Source of the DNA: Flavobacterium sp. YJ01
GTDB lineage: Bacteria; Bacteroidota; Bacteroidia; Flavobacteriales; Flavobacteriaceae
NCBI RefSeq assembly: GCF_029320955.1
Contig: NZ_CP119757.1
Location: 124,001 to 188,000 of the forward strand
Direction: 5' to 3'
Length of the DNA stretch: 64,000 nt
Position 1 is the first letter of the stretch. Each line of letters starts with the position of its first letter. Below the pieces are notes generated by a model, which saw nothing but the letters and a program-made list of their open reading frames with translations, was not told the origin of the DNA and made no database searches. The translations under genes were made by a program, and so were the position numbers. Shown in pieces: positions 1 to 8,530 of this stretch.

Positions 1-687
1 AGCTATCAGACATTTTTTTCCAATAACAGTATCATGACCAACATGAACTTGATTATCTAATTTTGTTCCTGCGCCAATAGTTGTATCTCCAGTTACACCT
101 TTATCAATAGTACAAAGTGCACCAATGCCAACATTGTCTTCAATAACAACTCTCCCGCCAGAAATTAACTGATCGAAACCTTCTGGACGTTTTTTGTAAT
201 AAAAAGCATCGGCTCCTAAAATTGTTCCAGCATGTATAATTACATTGTCGCCAATTACAGTATGATCGTAAATCGAAACGTTAGAATGAATTAAACAGTT
301 TTTCCCAATTTTAACATTGTTACCAATAAAGCTGTTCGGCTGAATCACTGTACCCTCTCCTATTTCTGCAGAAGGAGCGATTGCTACATTCGCAAACTGA
401 AAAGGTTTAAAATGTCTCGTTAGAATGTTAAAATCTCTAAATGGATCATCAGAAATTAAAAGTGCTTTACCTTCTGGGCATTCTACCTCCTTATTTATTA
501 AAACAATAGTAGCTGCCGATTGTAAAGCTTTATCGTAGTATTTTGGGTGGTCAACAAAAACAATATCACCAGGCTCAACTACATGTATTTCGTTCATGCC
601 TAAAACTTGAAAGTCTTTGTCACCAATAAATTTGCAGTTAAGCAAATTTGCAATTTCTTGTAAAGAATGACTCTTTTGAAATTTCAT
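1..687 (-). CDS. LpxD-like UDP-3-O-acyl-glucosamine N-acyltransferase paralogue (3' end outside window)
   Basis: The reading frame runs from an ATG at 687 off the left edge, so only about 229 residues are seen. The start reads MKFQKSHSLQEIANLLNCKF, like the N-terminal uridine-binding domain of LpxD. From about residue 110 come hexapeptide repeats of the left-handed beta-helix type (IGNNVKIGKNCLIH, VIGDNVIIHAGTILGADAF). A VGHDTVIG segment stands where LpxD has its catalytic histidine loop. LpxD adds the second acyl chain in lipid A synthesis. A complete lpxD lies at 3741-4784, so this is a second, diverged copy. It is next to efp on the same strand, separated by a repeat. Whether it acylates lipid A or another sugar nucleotide cannot be told from the sequence. 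Confidence 0.85.
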   Translation of the reverse strand, partial: MKFQKSHSLQEIANLLNCKFIGDKDFQVLGMNEIHVVEPGDIVFVDHPKYYDKALQSAATIVLINKEVECPEGKALLISDDPFRDFNILTRHFKPFQFANVAIAPSAEIGEGTVIQPNSFIGNNVKIGKNCLIHSNVSIYDHTVIGDNVIIHAGTILGADAFYYKKRPEGFDQLISGGRVVIEDNVGIGALCTIDKGVTGDTTIGAGTKLDNQVHVGHDTVIGKKCLIA

Positions 688-702
688 ATGTTATAATTAG
701 AG

Positions 703-792
703 AATTTGTCAATTAGAAAATGAGTCAATTAGAATATGAATATACAAAATTTTGTCGATTCACAAGTTATCTAACTGACTCATTGTCAAATT
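703..792. repeat. intergenic imperfect inverted repeat
   Basis: The left arm contains aatttgtcaattag and atgagtcaattag. The right arm contains ctaactgactcattgtcaaatt. Together they can fold as an imperfect hairpin between efp and the LpxD-like gene. It belongs to the group of gap-filling inverted repeats seen across this window. Confidence 0.55.
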
Positions 793-807
793 ATCTTAAT
801 TAAGAAA

Positions 808-1374
808 CTACTCTTTTACACGCTCCATGTAAGAACCTGAAGCTGTATCAATTTTAATTTTATCTCCTTCATTGATAAACAAAGGAACATTGATATTTGC
901 ACCAGTTTCTACAGTTGCATTTTTTGTAGCGTTAGTTGCTGTATTTCCTTTTACACCTGGCTCAGCATAAGTAACTTCAAGAATTACAGATGTAGGCATA
1001 TCTACAGATAATGGTAAATCTGTTTCTGTGTTAATTTGAACCATTACGTTTGTTCCTTCTTTTAACAAATCTGGAGCATCCAAAATGTTTTTATTCAAAG
1101 AAATTTGTTCAAACGTTTCAGCATTCATAAAGTGAAATTCATCACCTTCTGGATATAAGTACTGAAATGTATGTGTTTCAACACGAATAACGTCAATTTT
1201 ATGACCTGCAGAAAATGTATTATCTAATACTTTTCCTGAAGTTAAACTTTTTAATTTCGTTCTTACGAAAGCTGGACCTTTTCCAGGTTTTACGTGAAGA
1301 AATTCGATAATTTTATAGATATCGTGATTAAATTTAATACACAATCCGTTTCTAATATCTGATGTAGATGCCAT
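808..1374 (-). CDS. efp: translation elongation factor P
   Basis: This 188-residue protein has the normal length of EF-P. The N-terminal KOW-like domain carries the loop VKPGKGPAF with the tip lysine at K32, the position that is modified in many bacteria. Two OB-like domains follow, with the family-typical pattern FMNAETFEQI near residue 84 and a C-terminal GDKIKIDTASGSYMERV. EF-P enters the ribosomal E site and relieves stalling at consecutive prolines. The gene lies between lpxA and an LpxD-like gene on the same strand, an arrangement I recall from Flavobacteriia. A 125-base repeat-filled gap separates it from lpxA, so it may have its own promoter, but I saw no clear -7 box. Confidence 0.97.
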   Translation of the reverse strand: MASTSDIRNGLCIKFNHDIYKIIEFLHVKPGKGPAFVRTKLKSLTSGKVLDNTFSAGHKIDVIRVETHTFQYLYPEGDEFHFMNAETFEQISLNKNILDAPDLLKEGTNVMVQINTETDLPLSVDMPTSVILEVTYAEPGVKGNTATNATKNATVETGANINVPLFINEGDKIKIDTASGSYMERVKE

Positions 1375-1382
1375 TTTTTTTT

Positions 1383-1500
1383 ATTTTAGATTTTAGAATG
1401 TAGATTTTAGATTCTGCTAAAGAATCAATCTTCATTTTTTTATTTTTTATTATTCAATTATAGCTTAGAAATCTAAAATCAGAAATCTAAACTCTAAAAT
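1383..1500. repeat. intergenic repeat of the 'aatctaaaatct' family
   Basis: The left arm is built of ttttagattttagaat and tagattttagattct. The right arm is built of agaaatctaaaatc and agaaatctaaactctaaaat. The gap between efp and lpxA is almost entirely this imperfect inverted repeat. Related strings occur at about 31.98-32.05 kb and 38.50-38.54 kb. Confidence 0.6.
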
Positions 1501-2285
1501 TAATAGTTCCCTGAGTAACCTTTCATAATTCCTCGAGAAGAATTTCTGATAAAATCTAGAATTTCATCTCTTTCTGGAGTCGCTTCCATTTCTGCTTCAA
1601 TAATGCTTAAAGCTTGAGTTGTATTGTAATTCTTTTGGTATAAAATTCTATAGATTTCCTGAATTTCTCTAATTTTTTCAGTTGTAAATCCTCTTCTTCT
1701 TAAACCAACAGAATTAATTCCCACATAAGATAACGGCTCTTTTGCTGCTTTTGTAAATGGAGGAACGTCTTTTCTAACCAATGATCCTCCAGAAATCATA
1801 GCATGATCTCCAATATGAATAAATTGATGAATCGCGGCTAAACCTCCAATAACAGCATGATTACCAACAACAACGTGACCTGCCAAAGCAACACCATTTA
1901 CAATAATTGCATTATTTCCAATTTCGCAGTCGTGTGCAATGTGCGCATAAGCCATTACTAAACAATTATTTCCGATAACAGTTTGACCAGAAGCAATTGT
2001 GCCTCTATTTATAGTTACACATTCTCTAATTGTACAATTATCACCGATAATAGCAAGAGAATCCTCACCTCCAAATTTTAAATCTTGTGGCACTGCAGAA
2101 ATTACTGCTCCTGGAAAAATATTACAATTTTTACCAATTCGAGCTCCTTCCATAATGGTCACGTTTGAACCAATCCAAGTACCATCACCAATAACAACAT
2201 TATTGTGAATTGTTGTAAATGGCTCTATTACAACGTTTTTAGCGATTTTCGCGCCTGGATGAACATATGCTAATGGTTGATTCAT
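1500..2285 (-). CDS. lpxA: UDP-N-acetylglucosamine O-acyltransferase
   Basis: The product has 261 residues, matching LpxA (E. coli about 262). It is a left-handed beta-helix of hexapeptide repeats. The motif HIAHDC at residues 115-120 contains the catalytic histidine (H118, equivalent to E. coli H125). The C-terminal helical part has the usual LRRRGFTTEKIREIQEIYRI pattern. It transfers the 3-hydroxyacyl chain from acyl-ACP to UDP-GlcNAc, the first step of lipid A synthesis in the cytoplasm. It follows lpxC-fabZ by 74 bases. A good -7 box (2331-2338) in that gap suggests that lpxA can be transcribed separately from the upstream lpx genes. Confidence 0.97.
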   Translation of the reverse strand: MNQPLAYVHPGAKIAKNVVIEPFTTIHNNVVIGDGTWIGSNVTIMEGARIGKNCNIFPGAVISAVPQDLKFGGEDSLAIIGDNCTIRECVTINRGTIASGQTVIGNNCLVMAYAHIAHDCEIGNNAIIVNGVALAGHVVVGNHAVIGGLAAIHQFIHIGDHAMISGGSLVRKDVPPFTKAAKEPLSYVGINSVGLRRRGFTTEKIREIQEIYRILYQKNYNTTQALSIIEAEMEATPERDEILDFIRNSSRGIMKGYSGNY

Positions 2286-2330
2286 CTGTATGTTTTATAT
2301 TTTTAATTAAAATATTTCGATTTGAGGCAA

Positions 2331-2338
2331 CAAACCTA
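2331..2338 (-). promoter_or_regulatory. Bacteroidota -7 promoter element upstream of lpxA
   Basis: On the minus strand this reads TAGGTTTG, a full match to the TAnnTTTG consensus known for Bacteroides and Flavobacterium. It lies 46 bases before the lpxA start. Confidence 0.55.
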
Positions 2339-2359
2339 AACAATAAATTTGATAATTTA

Positions 2360-3757
2360 TTATTGTTTTCTTGCTATTTGTGCCATTAATTCTGCTTCAG
2401 TTACTAATTTACCATTTGCATAGGCATTTGCCTGCATATGACAAATTCCTCTTCTGATAGGAGAAATTAATTCGCACTTAAAAATTAACGTATCACCTGG
2501 CAATACTTTATGTTTAAATTTCACATTGTCAATTTTCATAAAGTAAGTCAAGTAATTTTCAGGATCTGGAACAGTGCTTAAAACTAAAATTCCTCCTGTT
2601 TGCGCCATTGCTTCAACAATTAAAACTCCTGGCATAACTGGTGCTTCAGGAAAATGTCCTACGAAGAAATTTTCATTCATCGTTACATTTTTCAAACCAA
2701 CTACATGACGATCAGACATTTCTATAATTCTGTCAATCAACAAGAATGGTGGTCTATGAGGAAGCATTGCCATAATTTTATGAATATCCATCAAAGGTTC
2801 TTGATGTAAATCATAAGTAGGAACATGGTTTCTTTGCTCAATTTTAATAATTTTCGCTAATTTTTTAGCAAATTGAGTATTTACAAAATGTCCTGGTTTA
2901 TTTGCGATGATTTTTCCTTGAATACGAACTCCGATAAGAGATAAATCTCCAATCACATCAAGCAATTTGTGTCTTGCAGCTTCGTTTGGATAGTGCAAAG
3001 TCAAGTTATCCAAAACTCCATTTGGTTTTACAGAAATTTCATCTTTACCAAAAGCTTTCTTCAAATTTTCCATTGTAGACTCAGAGATTTCTTTATCTAC
3101 ATACACAATTGCATTATTTAAATCTCCACCTTTAATTAAACCATGTTCTAATAAAGATTCTAATTCATGCAGAAAACTAAAAGTTCTTGAGCTTGCAATT
3201 TCCTGTTTAAAGTCAGAAAGACTTTTAAGTGTAGCATTTTGAGTACCTAAAACTTTTGTACCAAAATCTACCATTGTTGTTACTTGATATTCATCGCTTG
3301 GCATTACAAGAATTTCGCTTCCTGTTGCTTCGTCCGTAAATGAGATAACTTCTTTAACTACATATACATTACGTTGAGCATCTTGCTCTTCAATACCCGC
3401 TTTTTCAATCGCTTCAACAAAATATTTTGATGAACCATCCATAATTGGAAGTTCAGAGGCATTCAATTCAATAATAATATTATCCAAATCGCAGCCAACT
3501 ACTGCAGCTAAAACGTGCTCTGGAGTCTGAATTTTAACTCCTAATTTCTCAAGATTAGTACCTCTTTGAGTATTAACAACATAATTAGCATCAGCTTCAA
3601 TGACTGGTTGACCTTGCAAATCTACTCTTACAAAAGTGAAACCATTATTAACGGGTGCAGGTTTAAAAGTCATTGTAACTTCTTTTCCAGTATGTAAACC
3701 AACTCCTGTTAGCGAAATTTCATTTTTGATGGTCTTCTGTTTAACCATTATTTCCAT
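2360..3757 (-). CDS. lpxC-fabZ: bifunctional UDP-3-O-acyl-GlcNAc deacetylase / 3-hydroxyacyl-ACP dehydratase
   Basis: This 465-residue fusion is characteristic of Bacteroidota. Residues 1 to about 310 are LpxC, with zinc-ligand motifs in PEHVLAA, in [11 protein letters not shown] (HxxxD) and in NKPGHF. Residues from about 322 are FabZ, with [13 protein letters not shown] and the active-site segment [20 protein letters not shown]. LpxC performs the committed deacetylation of lipid A synthesis and FabZ dehydrates 3-hydroxyacyl-ACP. Both draw on the same 3-hydroxyacyl-ACP pool, and their fusion fixes the ratio. Two in-frame ATGs (3757 and 3748) are possible. The second begins [13 protein letters not shown], the more usual N-terminus. 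Either one overlaps the end of lpxD, so translation is probably coupled. Confidence 0.97.
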   Translation of the reverse strand: MEIMVKQKTIKNEISLTGVGLHTGKEVTMTFKPAPVNNGFTFVRVDLQGQPVIEADANYVVNTQRGTNLEKLGVKIQTPEHVLAAVVGCDLDNIIIELNASELPIMDGSSKYFVEAIEKAGIEEQDAQRNVYVVKEVISFTDEATGSEILVMPSDEYQVTTMVDFGTKVLGTQNATLKSLSDFKQEIASSRTFSFLHELESLLEHGLIKGGDLNNAIVYVDKEISESTMENLKKAFGKDEISVKPNGVLDNLTLHYPNEAARHKLLDVIGDLSLIGVRIQGKIIANKPGHFVNTQFAKKLAKIIKIEQRNHVPTYDLHQEPLMDIHKIMAMLPHRPPFLLIDRIIEMSDRHVVGLKNVTMNENFFVGHFPEAPVMPGVLIVEAMAQTGGILVLSTVPDPENYLTYFMKIDNVKFKHKVLPGDTLIFKCELISPIRRGICHMQANAYANGKLVTEAELMAQIARKQ

Positions 3758-4784
3758 TTTTTGGGTTTATTATTTGTTTTTTTAATTCTTCAACTTCGGC
3801 CACAATTTTAGGCAAATTTTTAAAATGAACATACGATTTATTAAAATCAGTATATCCAAGTGATGGAGTTCCTTGCAGAACTTCGTCATCTTTAATGTTT
3901 CTAGCAACTCCAGACTGTGCCTGAAGTCTAACATTATTACCTATAATTAAATGACCTGCGATACCTACTTGCCCCCCAATCATGCAGTTTTCTCCAATTT
4001 TAGTAGAACCTGCAACACCACTTTGAGCAGCTATCACAGTATTTTTTCCAATTTCTACATTATGAGCAATCTGAATCTGATTGTCTAATTTCACTCCTTT
4101 TCTAATAATTGTAGAACCAAGAGTTGCTCTGTCTATTGTAGTATTAGCACCAACATCAACATTATCTTCAAGGATAACGTTTCCGATTTGAGGTACTTTA
4201 CTATATTCTCCATTTTCATTTGGAGCAAAGCCAAAACCATCAGCTCCAATTATAACGCCTGAATGAATTGTACAATTATTACCAATAACAGTTTCTGAAT
4301 AAATTTTTGCACCAGCAAAAATGAATACATTGTTACCAATAACAACATTATCTCCAATAAAACTGTTTGGATAAATTTTCACGTTATCGCCCAGAACAAC
4401 ATTTTGTCCGATATAACTAAAACTTCCTAAATACAAGTTTTCGCCATATTTAGTTCCTTCAGACATAAACGACTGAGGTTCGATACCCGTTTTATTTAAT
4501 TTAACCTGATTATAAAAGTGTAAAAGCTTAGAAAATGCCGCATAAGCATCTTCTACCTTTATTAATGTAGTAGTAATTTCTTGTTCTGGAACAAAGCTCT
4601 CGTTAACAATTGTAACAGTCGCTTTTGTGCTGTATATATAATTGATATACTTTGGATTAGCCAAAAAAGTAAGCGATCCATTTTCGCCTTCTTCGATTTT
4701 GGAAAGCTTAGAAACTTCTGCATTGGGATTCCCAACAACTTCTCCTTCTAAAATTCCTGCTATTTGTTCTGCTGTAAATTTCAT
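3741..4784 (-). CDS. lpxD: UDP-3-O-(3-hydroxyacyl)glucosamine N-acyltransferase
   Basis: The product is 347 residues, the normal LpxD length. The N-terminal domain ([18 protein letters not shown]) is followed by a long left-handed beta-helix. The catalytic histidine is in [19 protein letters not shown] near residue 240, and the C-terminal helix supplies the ACP-binding part. It adds the amide-linked acyl chain in lipid A synthesis. The stop codon lies inside the start region of lpxC-fabZ. A -7 box only a few bases upstream of the ATG implies a very short or absent leader. Confidence 0.96.
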   Translation of the reverse strand: MKFTAEQIAGILEGEVVGNPNAEVSKLSKIEEGENGSLTFLANPKYINYIYSTKATVTIVNESFVPEQEITTTLIKVEDAYAAFSKLLHFYNQVKLNKTGIEPQSFMSEGTKYGENLYLGSFSYIGQNVVLGDNVKIYPNSFIGDNVVIGNNVFIFAGAKIYSETVIGNNCTIHSGVIIGADGFGFAPNENGEYSKVPQIGNVILEDNVDVGANTTIDRATLGSTIIRKGVKLDNQIQIAHNVEIGKNTVIAAQSGVAGSTKIGENCMIGGQVGIAGHLIIGNNVRLQAQSGVARNIKDDEVLQGTPSLGYTDFNKSYVHFKNLPKIVAEVEELKKQIINPKNGNNG

Positions 4785-4789
4785 CGCGA

Positions 4790-4797
4790 CAAAAATA
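4790..4797 (-). promoter_or_regulatory. -7 promoter element for lpxD (near-leaderless)
   Basis: On the minus strand this reads TATTTTTG and ends six bases before the lpxD ATG at 4784. If the element sits at about -11 to -4, transcription would start within a few bases of the start codon. Confidence 0.5.
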
Positions 4798-4823
4798 TAA
4801 AAAATAGATTTTAAATGTTAATT

Positions 4824-6053
4824 TTAGATAAGTTGTTTTGGAAAACAGATATAATATTTTGTTACCAATTTAGATAACGATTTCAAATTCAGCTGATCAG
4901 AAGCTTCAACAACATCTTCAATTGTTTTATCTTTTTTCAAAATTCGAATAGGTTCTGCTTCTTTGCTATAGGCTTGATTTTTTATTTTTCCTCTAAAAAT
5001 AAAATAACCTGCATCTAATTGACTAATATGATGCTGACTTGCAAATTTCTCTTTTAAAGCTTGAGATTCTTCTACAGAAACTTTTTCAGCACTCATTTTA
5101 ATTTTCAGTAAATCTCTATTTATGATCATTTTACTCAAAGTACTTAACACAAAATCATCATTTCTCTGCCAAGCTTTCAAGGCACTTATAATATCAAAAT
5201 CATCTAATTGCGCAAACAAATCAAGCTTTTCTGCATCAAAATCTTCAAGTGTTATTTTATTATGCATGAAATAAGAAAGTGGTTCGCTGCACGGAAGATC
5301 AATTCCTTTTAAGATTAATTCTTTGGCTCTTTTCAAAACTTTCATCAGAATTAATTCGGCAACTAAACTCGTTTTATGCAAATAAGCCTGCCAATACATT
5401 AATCTTCTTGAAAGCAGAAATTTTTCTACAGAATAAATTCCTTTTTCTTCAATAACCAATACATCATTTTCAACATTCATCATCTGAATCAAGCGTTCAG
5501 AATTCACATTTCCTTCTGCAACTCCTGTATAAAAACTATCACGTTTTAAGTAATCCATTCGATCCATATCTAATTGGCTTGAAATCAATTGCAACATGAA
5601 TTTTCTATGATATTCTCCTTTAAATACCTGAATTGCTAAACTCAATCTTCCATCAAATTCTTCATTTAGCTGATTCATAAATAATAATGAAATCGCCTCA
5701 TGATGAACATCTTCAACAATACTTCTTTCCATAGCATGAGAAAATGGTCCGTGTCCAATATCATGCAATAAAATTGCTATCAATAAGGCATTTTCTTCTT
5801 CATCAGAAATGACAACATCTTTAAAACGAAGCGTATCAATTGCTTTTTTCATCAAATGCATACATCCTAAAGCATGATGAAAACGAGTATGATTAGCGCC
5901 TGGATATACCAAATAAGACAATCCCATTTGTGAGATTCGACGAAGACGCTGAAAATAAGGATGCTGAATTAAATCGTAAACAAGCTCATTCGGAATCGTT
6001 ATAAAACCATATATGGGATCGTTGAATATTTTTAGTTTATTGATCTGAGTCAC
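4824..6053 (-). CDS. HD-domain phosphohydrolase (dNTPase-like)
   Basis: This 409-residue protein has a complete HD superfamily metal site: RFHHALGCMHLM near residue 57, LLHDIGHGPFSHAM near residue 95, and the distal aspartate in QLDMDRMDYLKRDSFYTG. This arrangement is typical of YdhJ/SAMHD1-like deoxynucleoside triphosphohydrolases and related HD enzymes. The substrate is not determined by sequence alone. The start MTQINKLKIFNDPIYGFI agrees with the family. It lies upstream of lpxD on the same strand, with only 39 bases between them, but has its own -7 box at 6077-6084. Confidence 0.88.
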   Translation of the reverse strand: MTQINKLKIFNDPIYGFITIPNELVYDLIQHPYFQRLRRISQMGLSYLVYPGANHTRFHHALGCMHLMKKAIDTLRFKDVVISDEEENALLIAILLHDIGHGPFSHAMERSIVEDVHHEAISLLFMNQLNEEFDGRLSLAIQVFKGEYHRKFMLQLISSQLDMDRMDYLKRDSFYTGVAEGNVNSERLIQMMNVENDVLVIEEKGIYSVEKFLLSRRLMYWQAYLHKTSLVAELILMKVLKRAKELILKGIDLPCSEPLSYFMHNKITLEDFDAEKLDLFAQLDDFDIISALKAWQRNDDFVLSTLSKMIINRDLLKIKMSAEKVSVEESQALKEKFASQHHISQLDAGYFIFRGKIKNQAYSKEAEPIRILKKDKTIEDVVEASDQLNLKSLSKLVTKYYICFPKQLI

Positions 6054-6076
6054 TATTGCGATATTTTTTAGGTCAA

Positions 6077-6084
6077 CAAATATA
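6077..6084 (-). promoter_or_regulatory. -7 promoter element for the HD phosphohydrolase
   Basis: On the minus strand this reads TATATTTG, a full match to TAnnTTTG, 23 bases before the start codon at 6053. Confidence 0.5.
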
Positions 6085-6278
6085 AGTAAATAAGTATAAA
6101 GAGATTGGTGTTTTTTATTTAAAAATGAAAGTCGAAATTATAATGATTATCAATAAAATAGACTAAAAAATGTTAAAATTTAAAATAAATTCATAGCCAG
6201 ACTTTGAGAACTTTATACTATTTTTAATACTTTTTAAGTTCTATAACTTTAAATTGCAGTAAAAATTATAATTGATTT

Positions 6279-7832
6279 ATGGATAAGATAAAAATACTTT
6301 GGGTTGATGATGAAATCGATCTTTTAAAGCCCCACATATTATTTCTAGAAAAAAAGAATTACGAAGTTACAACCTGCAATAACGGACTTGACGCTATTGC
6401 TTTGTTTGAAGAAAATAACTTCGATATTGTTTTTTTGGATGAAAACATGCCTGGAATGAGCGGATTGGAAACACTTTCTGAAATGAAAGAAAAAAAATCT
6501 GCTATTCCTATGATTATGATTACCAAGAGCGAAGAAGAATATATTATGGAAGAAGCCATTGGTTCTAAAATCGCCGATTATCTGATTAAACCTGTAAATC
6601 CGAATCAGATCTTGTTAAGTTTGAAGAAAAATCTCGATGATTCTAGATTAATTACCGAAAAAACGACTTTAGATTACCAGAAAGAATTTAGGAAAATTGC
6701 TATGGAATTAGCCATGGTAAATTCTTATGAAGATTGGATTGAATTGTATAAAAAATTACTTTTTTGGGAATTAAAACTAGAAGACATCAATGATACAGCG
6801 ATGATCGAAATTCTAGAATCTCAAAAAGTAGAAGCCAACTCTCAGTTCGGTAAATTTATCGAAAGAAACTACGAAGACTGGTTCGCGCCAAAAGCAGATA
6901 AACCAATACAATCCAATACTTTATTTAAAGAATTGGTTGTTCCTGAACTTAAAAAGAAAGACAAACCAATTCTTTTTGTTGTAATTGACAATCTTCGTTA
7001 CGATCAATGGAAATCTTTTGAATCTGTTGTGTCAAATTATTACAAATTAGAAAAAGAAGTCCCTTATTATTCTATTCTTCCAACCGCTACGCAGTACGCA
7101 AGAAATTCAATTTTTTCTGGTTTGATGCCTTTAGAAATGGAAAAACAATTTCCGGAATATTGGAAAAATGATGTTGAGGATGGCGGAAAGAATCTTTACG
7201 AAGCTGAATTTTTATCTGCTCAATTAAAAAGATTAGGCTTAAATATTAAAGAAGATTATTTTAAAATCACTAATTATTCTGGTGGCAAAAAACTAGCCGA
7301 AAACTTCAAGGCCTTAAAAGGAAACGACTTAGTAACGGTAGTTTACAATTTCGTTGATATGCTTTCGCACGCTAAAACCGAAATGGAAGTTGTTAAAGAA
7401 TTAGCTTCAGACGATAAAGCTTATCGTTCGCTAACATTGAGCTGGTTTAAAAATTCGCCTTTGTTAGAAATTATTCAGCAAGCACAACTTTTAGGTTTCA
7501 AACTGATTTTAACAACCGATCATGGAACAATTAATGTAAAAAATCCGTCTAAAGTTGTTGGAGATAAAAATACAAGTCTAAATTTGCGTTACAAAACTGG
7601 ACGTAGTTTAACATACGAACAAAAAGATGTATATGTAGTTAAAGAACCTAAAACAATTGGTCTTCCTGCTATAAACATGAGCAGTTCGTTTATTTTTGCT
7701 AAGAATGATTTCTTTCTAGCATATGTAAACAACTACAATCATTATGTGAGTTATTATAAAAACACGTATCAGCACGGCGGAATTTCGTTAGAAGAAATGA
7801 TTATTCCGTTTCTTGTTTTTAATCCTAAATAA
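6279..7832 (+). CDS. porX: PorX-type response regulator with PglZ domain (T9SS regulator)
   Basis: This 517-residue protein has an N-terminal CheY-like receiver (residues 1-120; acidic cluster WVDDE, phospho-acceptor D54 in VFLDENMPG, conserved lysine in YLIKPVNP). A helical linker follows, then a PglZ domain of the alkaline phosphatase superfamily from about residue 220. The metal-site segments are VVIDNLRYDQW, PTATQYARNS and TTDHGT. PorX is known in Porphyromonas and Flavobacterium as the response regulator that controls the type IX secretion machinery. Its PglZ domain is reported to act on oligonucleotides. The partner kinase PorY is not in this window. The gene stands alone, divergent from the HD/lpx block. 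No -7 box matching the consensus was seen immediately upstream. Confidence 0.93.
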   Translation: MDKIKILWVDDEIDLLKPHILFLEKKNYEVTTCNNGLDAIALFEENNFDIVFLDENMPGMSGLETLSEMKEKKSAIPMIMITKSEEEYIMEEAIGSKIADYLIKPVNPNQILLSLKKNLDDSRLITEKTTLDYQKEFRKIAMELAMVNSYEDWIELYKKLLFWELKLEDINDTAMIEILESQKVEANSQFGKFIERNYEDWFAPKADKPIQSNTLFKELVVPELKKKDKPILFVVIDNLRYDQWKSFESVVSNYYKLEKEVPYYSILPTATQYARNSIFSGLMPLEMEKQFPEYWKNDVEDGGKNLYEAEFLSAQLKRLGLNIKEDYFKITNYSGGKKLAENFKALKGNDLVTVVYNFVDMLSHAKTEMEVVKELASDDKAYRSLTLSWFKNSPLLEIIQQAQLLGFKLILTTDHGTINVKNPSKVVGDKNTSLNLRYKTGRSLTYEQKDVYVVKEPKTIGLPAINMSSSFIFAKNDFFLAYVNNYNHYVSYYKNTYQHGGISLEEMIIPFLVFNPK

Positions 7833-7841
7833 AAGTATATC

Positions 7842-7918
7842 GCCACAAATTTCACTAATTTCCACTAATTTTAATTTAAAAGAAAAATTAATTCGTGAAA
7901 ATTCGTGAAATTCGTGGC
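7842..7918. repeat. intergenic hairpin of the 'cacgaatt' family
   Basis: The left arm is gccacaaatttcactaattt and the right arm is aattcgtgaaattcgtggc. They form a long imperfect hairpin between porX and tsaE. Strings of this type are common between flavobacterial genes. It may help end porX transcription. Confidence 0.6.
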
Positions 7919-7934
7919 AAAAATAAAACATACA

Positions 7935-8342
7935 ATGAACATCGTTTTTTCATTAGATCAAATTCAAGAAGTTGCGCAGCAGATTATCGATTCAAATCCT
8001 AAAAAAATCATTCTTTTTAATGGAGAAATGGGAGTTGGAAAGACAACATTAATTAAACAATTATGCAAAAGTTTGGGTGTTGAAGATGCGACAAGCAGTC
8101 CGACTTTTTCTTTAGTTAATGAATATTATACTTCTAATAATCAAATAGTTTATCATTTCGATTTTTACAGATTAAACAAAGAGACAGAAGCTCTTGATAT
8201 GGGAGTTGATGATTATTTGTATTCTGGTAATTGGTGCTTTATTGAGTGGTCTGAAAAAATAGCAAGTTTAATTCCCGAAGACCATTCTACAATAAATATT
8301 CAATTATTAGAAGACGGAAAAAGAGAGTTGCAACTGAATTAG
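7935..8342 (+). CDS. tsaE: tRNA N6-adenosine threonylcarbamoyltransferase subunit, ATPase
   Basis: The protein has 135 residues from the ATG at 7935. The Walker A loop is GEMGVGKTTLIKQL. It is followed by TSPTFSLVNEY, by YHFDFYRL and by the family motif FIEWSEKI. TsaE powers the TsaBD complex that makes t6A37 in ANN-decoding tRNAs. The upstream in-frame GTG at 7905 would add residues encoded by the right arm of an intergenic repeat, so I prefer 7935. tsaC for the same pathway is at 19857-20477. Confidence 0.94.
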   Translation: MNIVFSLDQIQEVAQQIIDSNPKKIILFNGEMGVGKTTLIKQLCKSLGVEDATSSPTFSLVNEYYTSNNQIVYHFDFYRLNKETEALDMGVDDYLYSGNWCFIEWSEKIASLIPEDHSTINIQLLEDGKRELQLN

Positions 8343-8530
8343 AATATTTGTGAATTTTATAAAAACTTTGAGAATCTTTACAAAATAAAACAACGTTTAG
8401 ATATCTTGAACAATTTTAATAAAGAAACACAAAAAATATCTTAACATTCCAATATATAGTATTAGCAGAATTTTTACACTAATTCTAAAACTTTTTACGT
8501 AATTTGTACTCTTAATTTTTTGCACAATCC

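Noticed and set aside
7905..7934. GTG start extending tsaE upstream
   Set aside because: The extension is encoded by the right arm of an intergenic repeat and does not belong to the TsaE fold. The ATG at 7935 is preferred.
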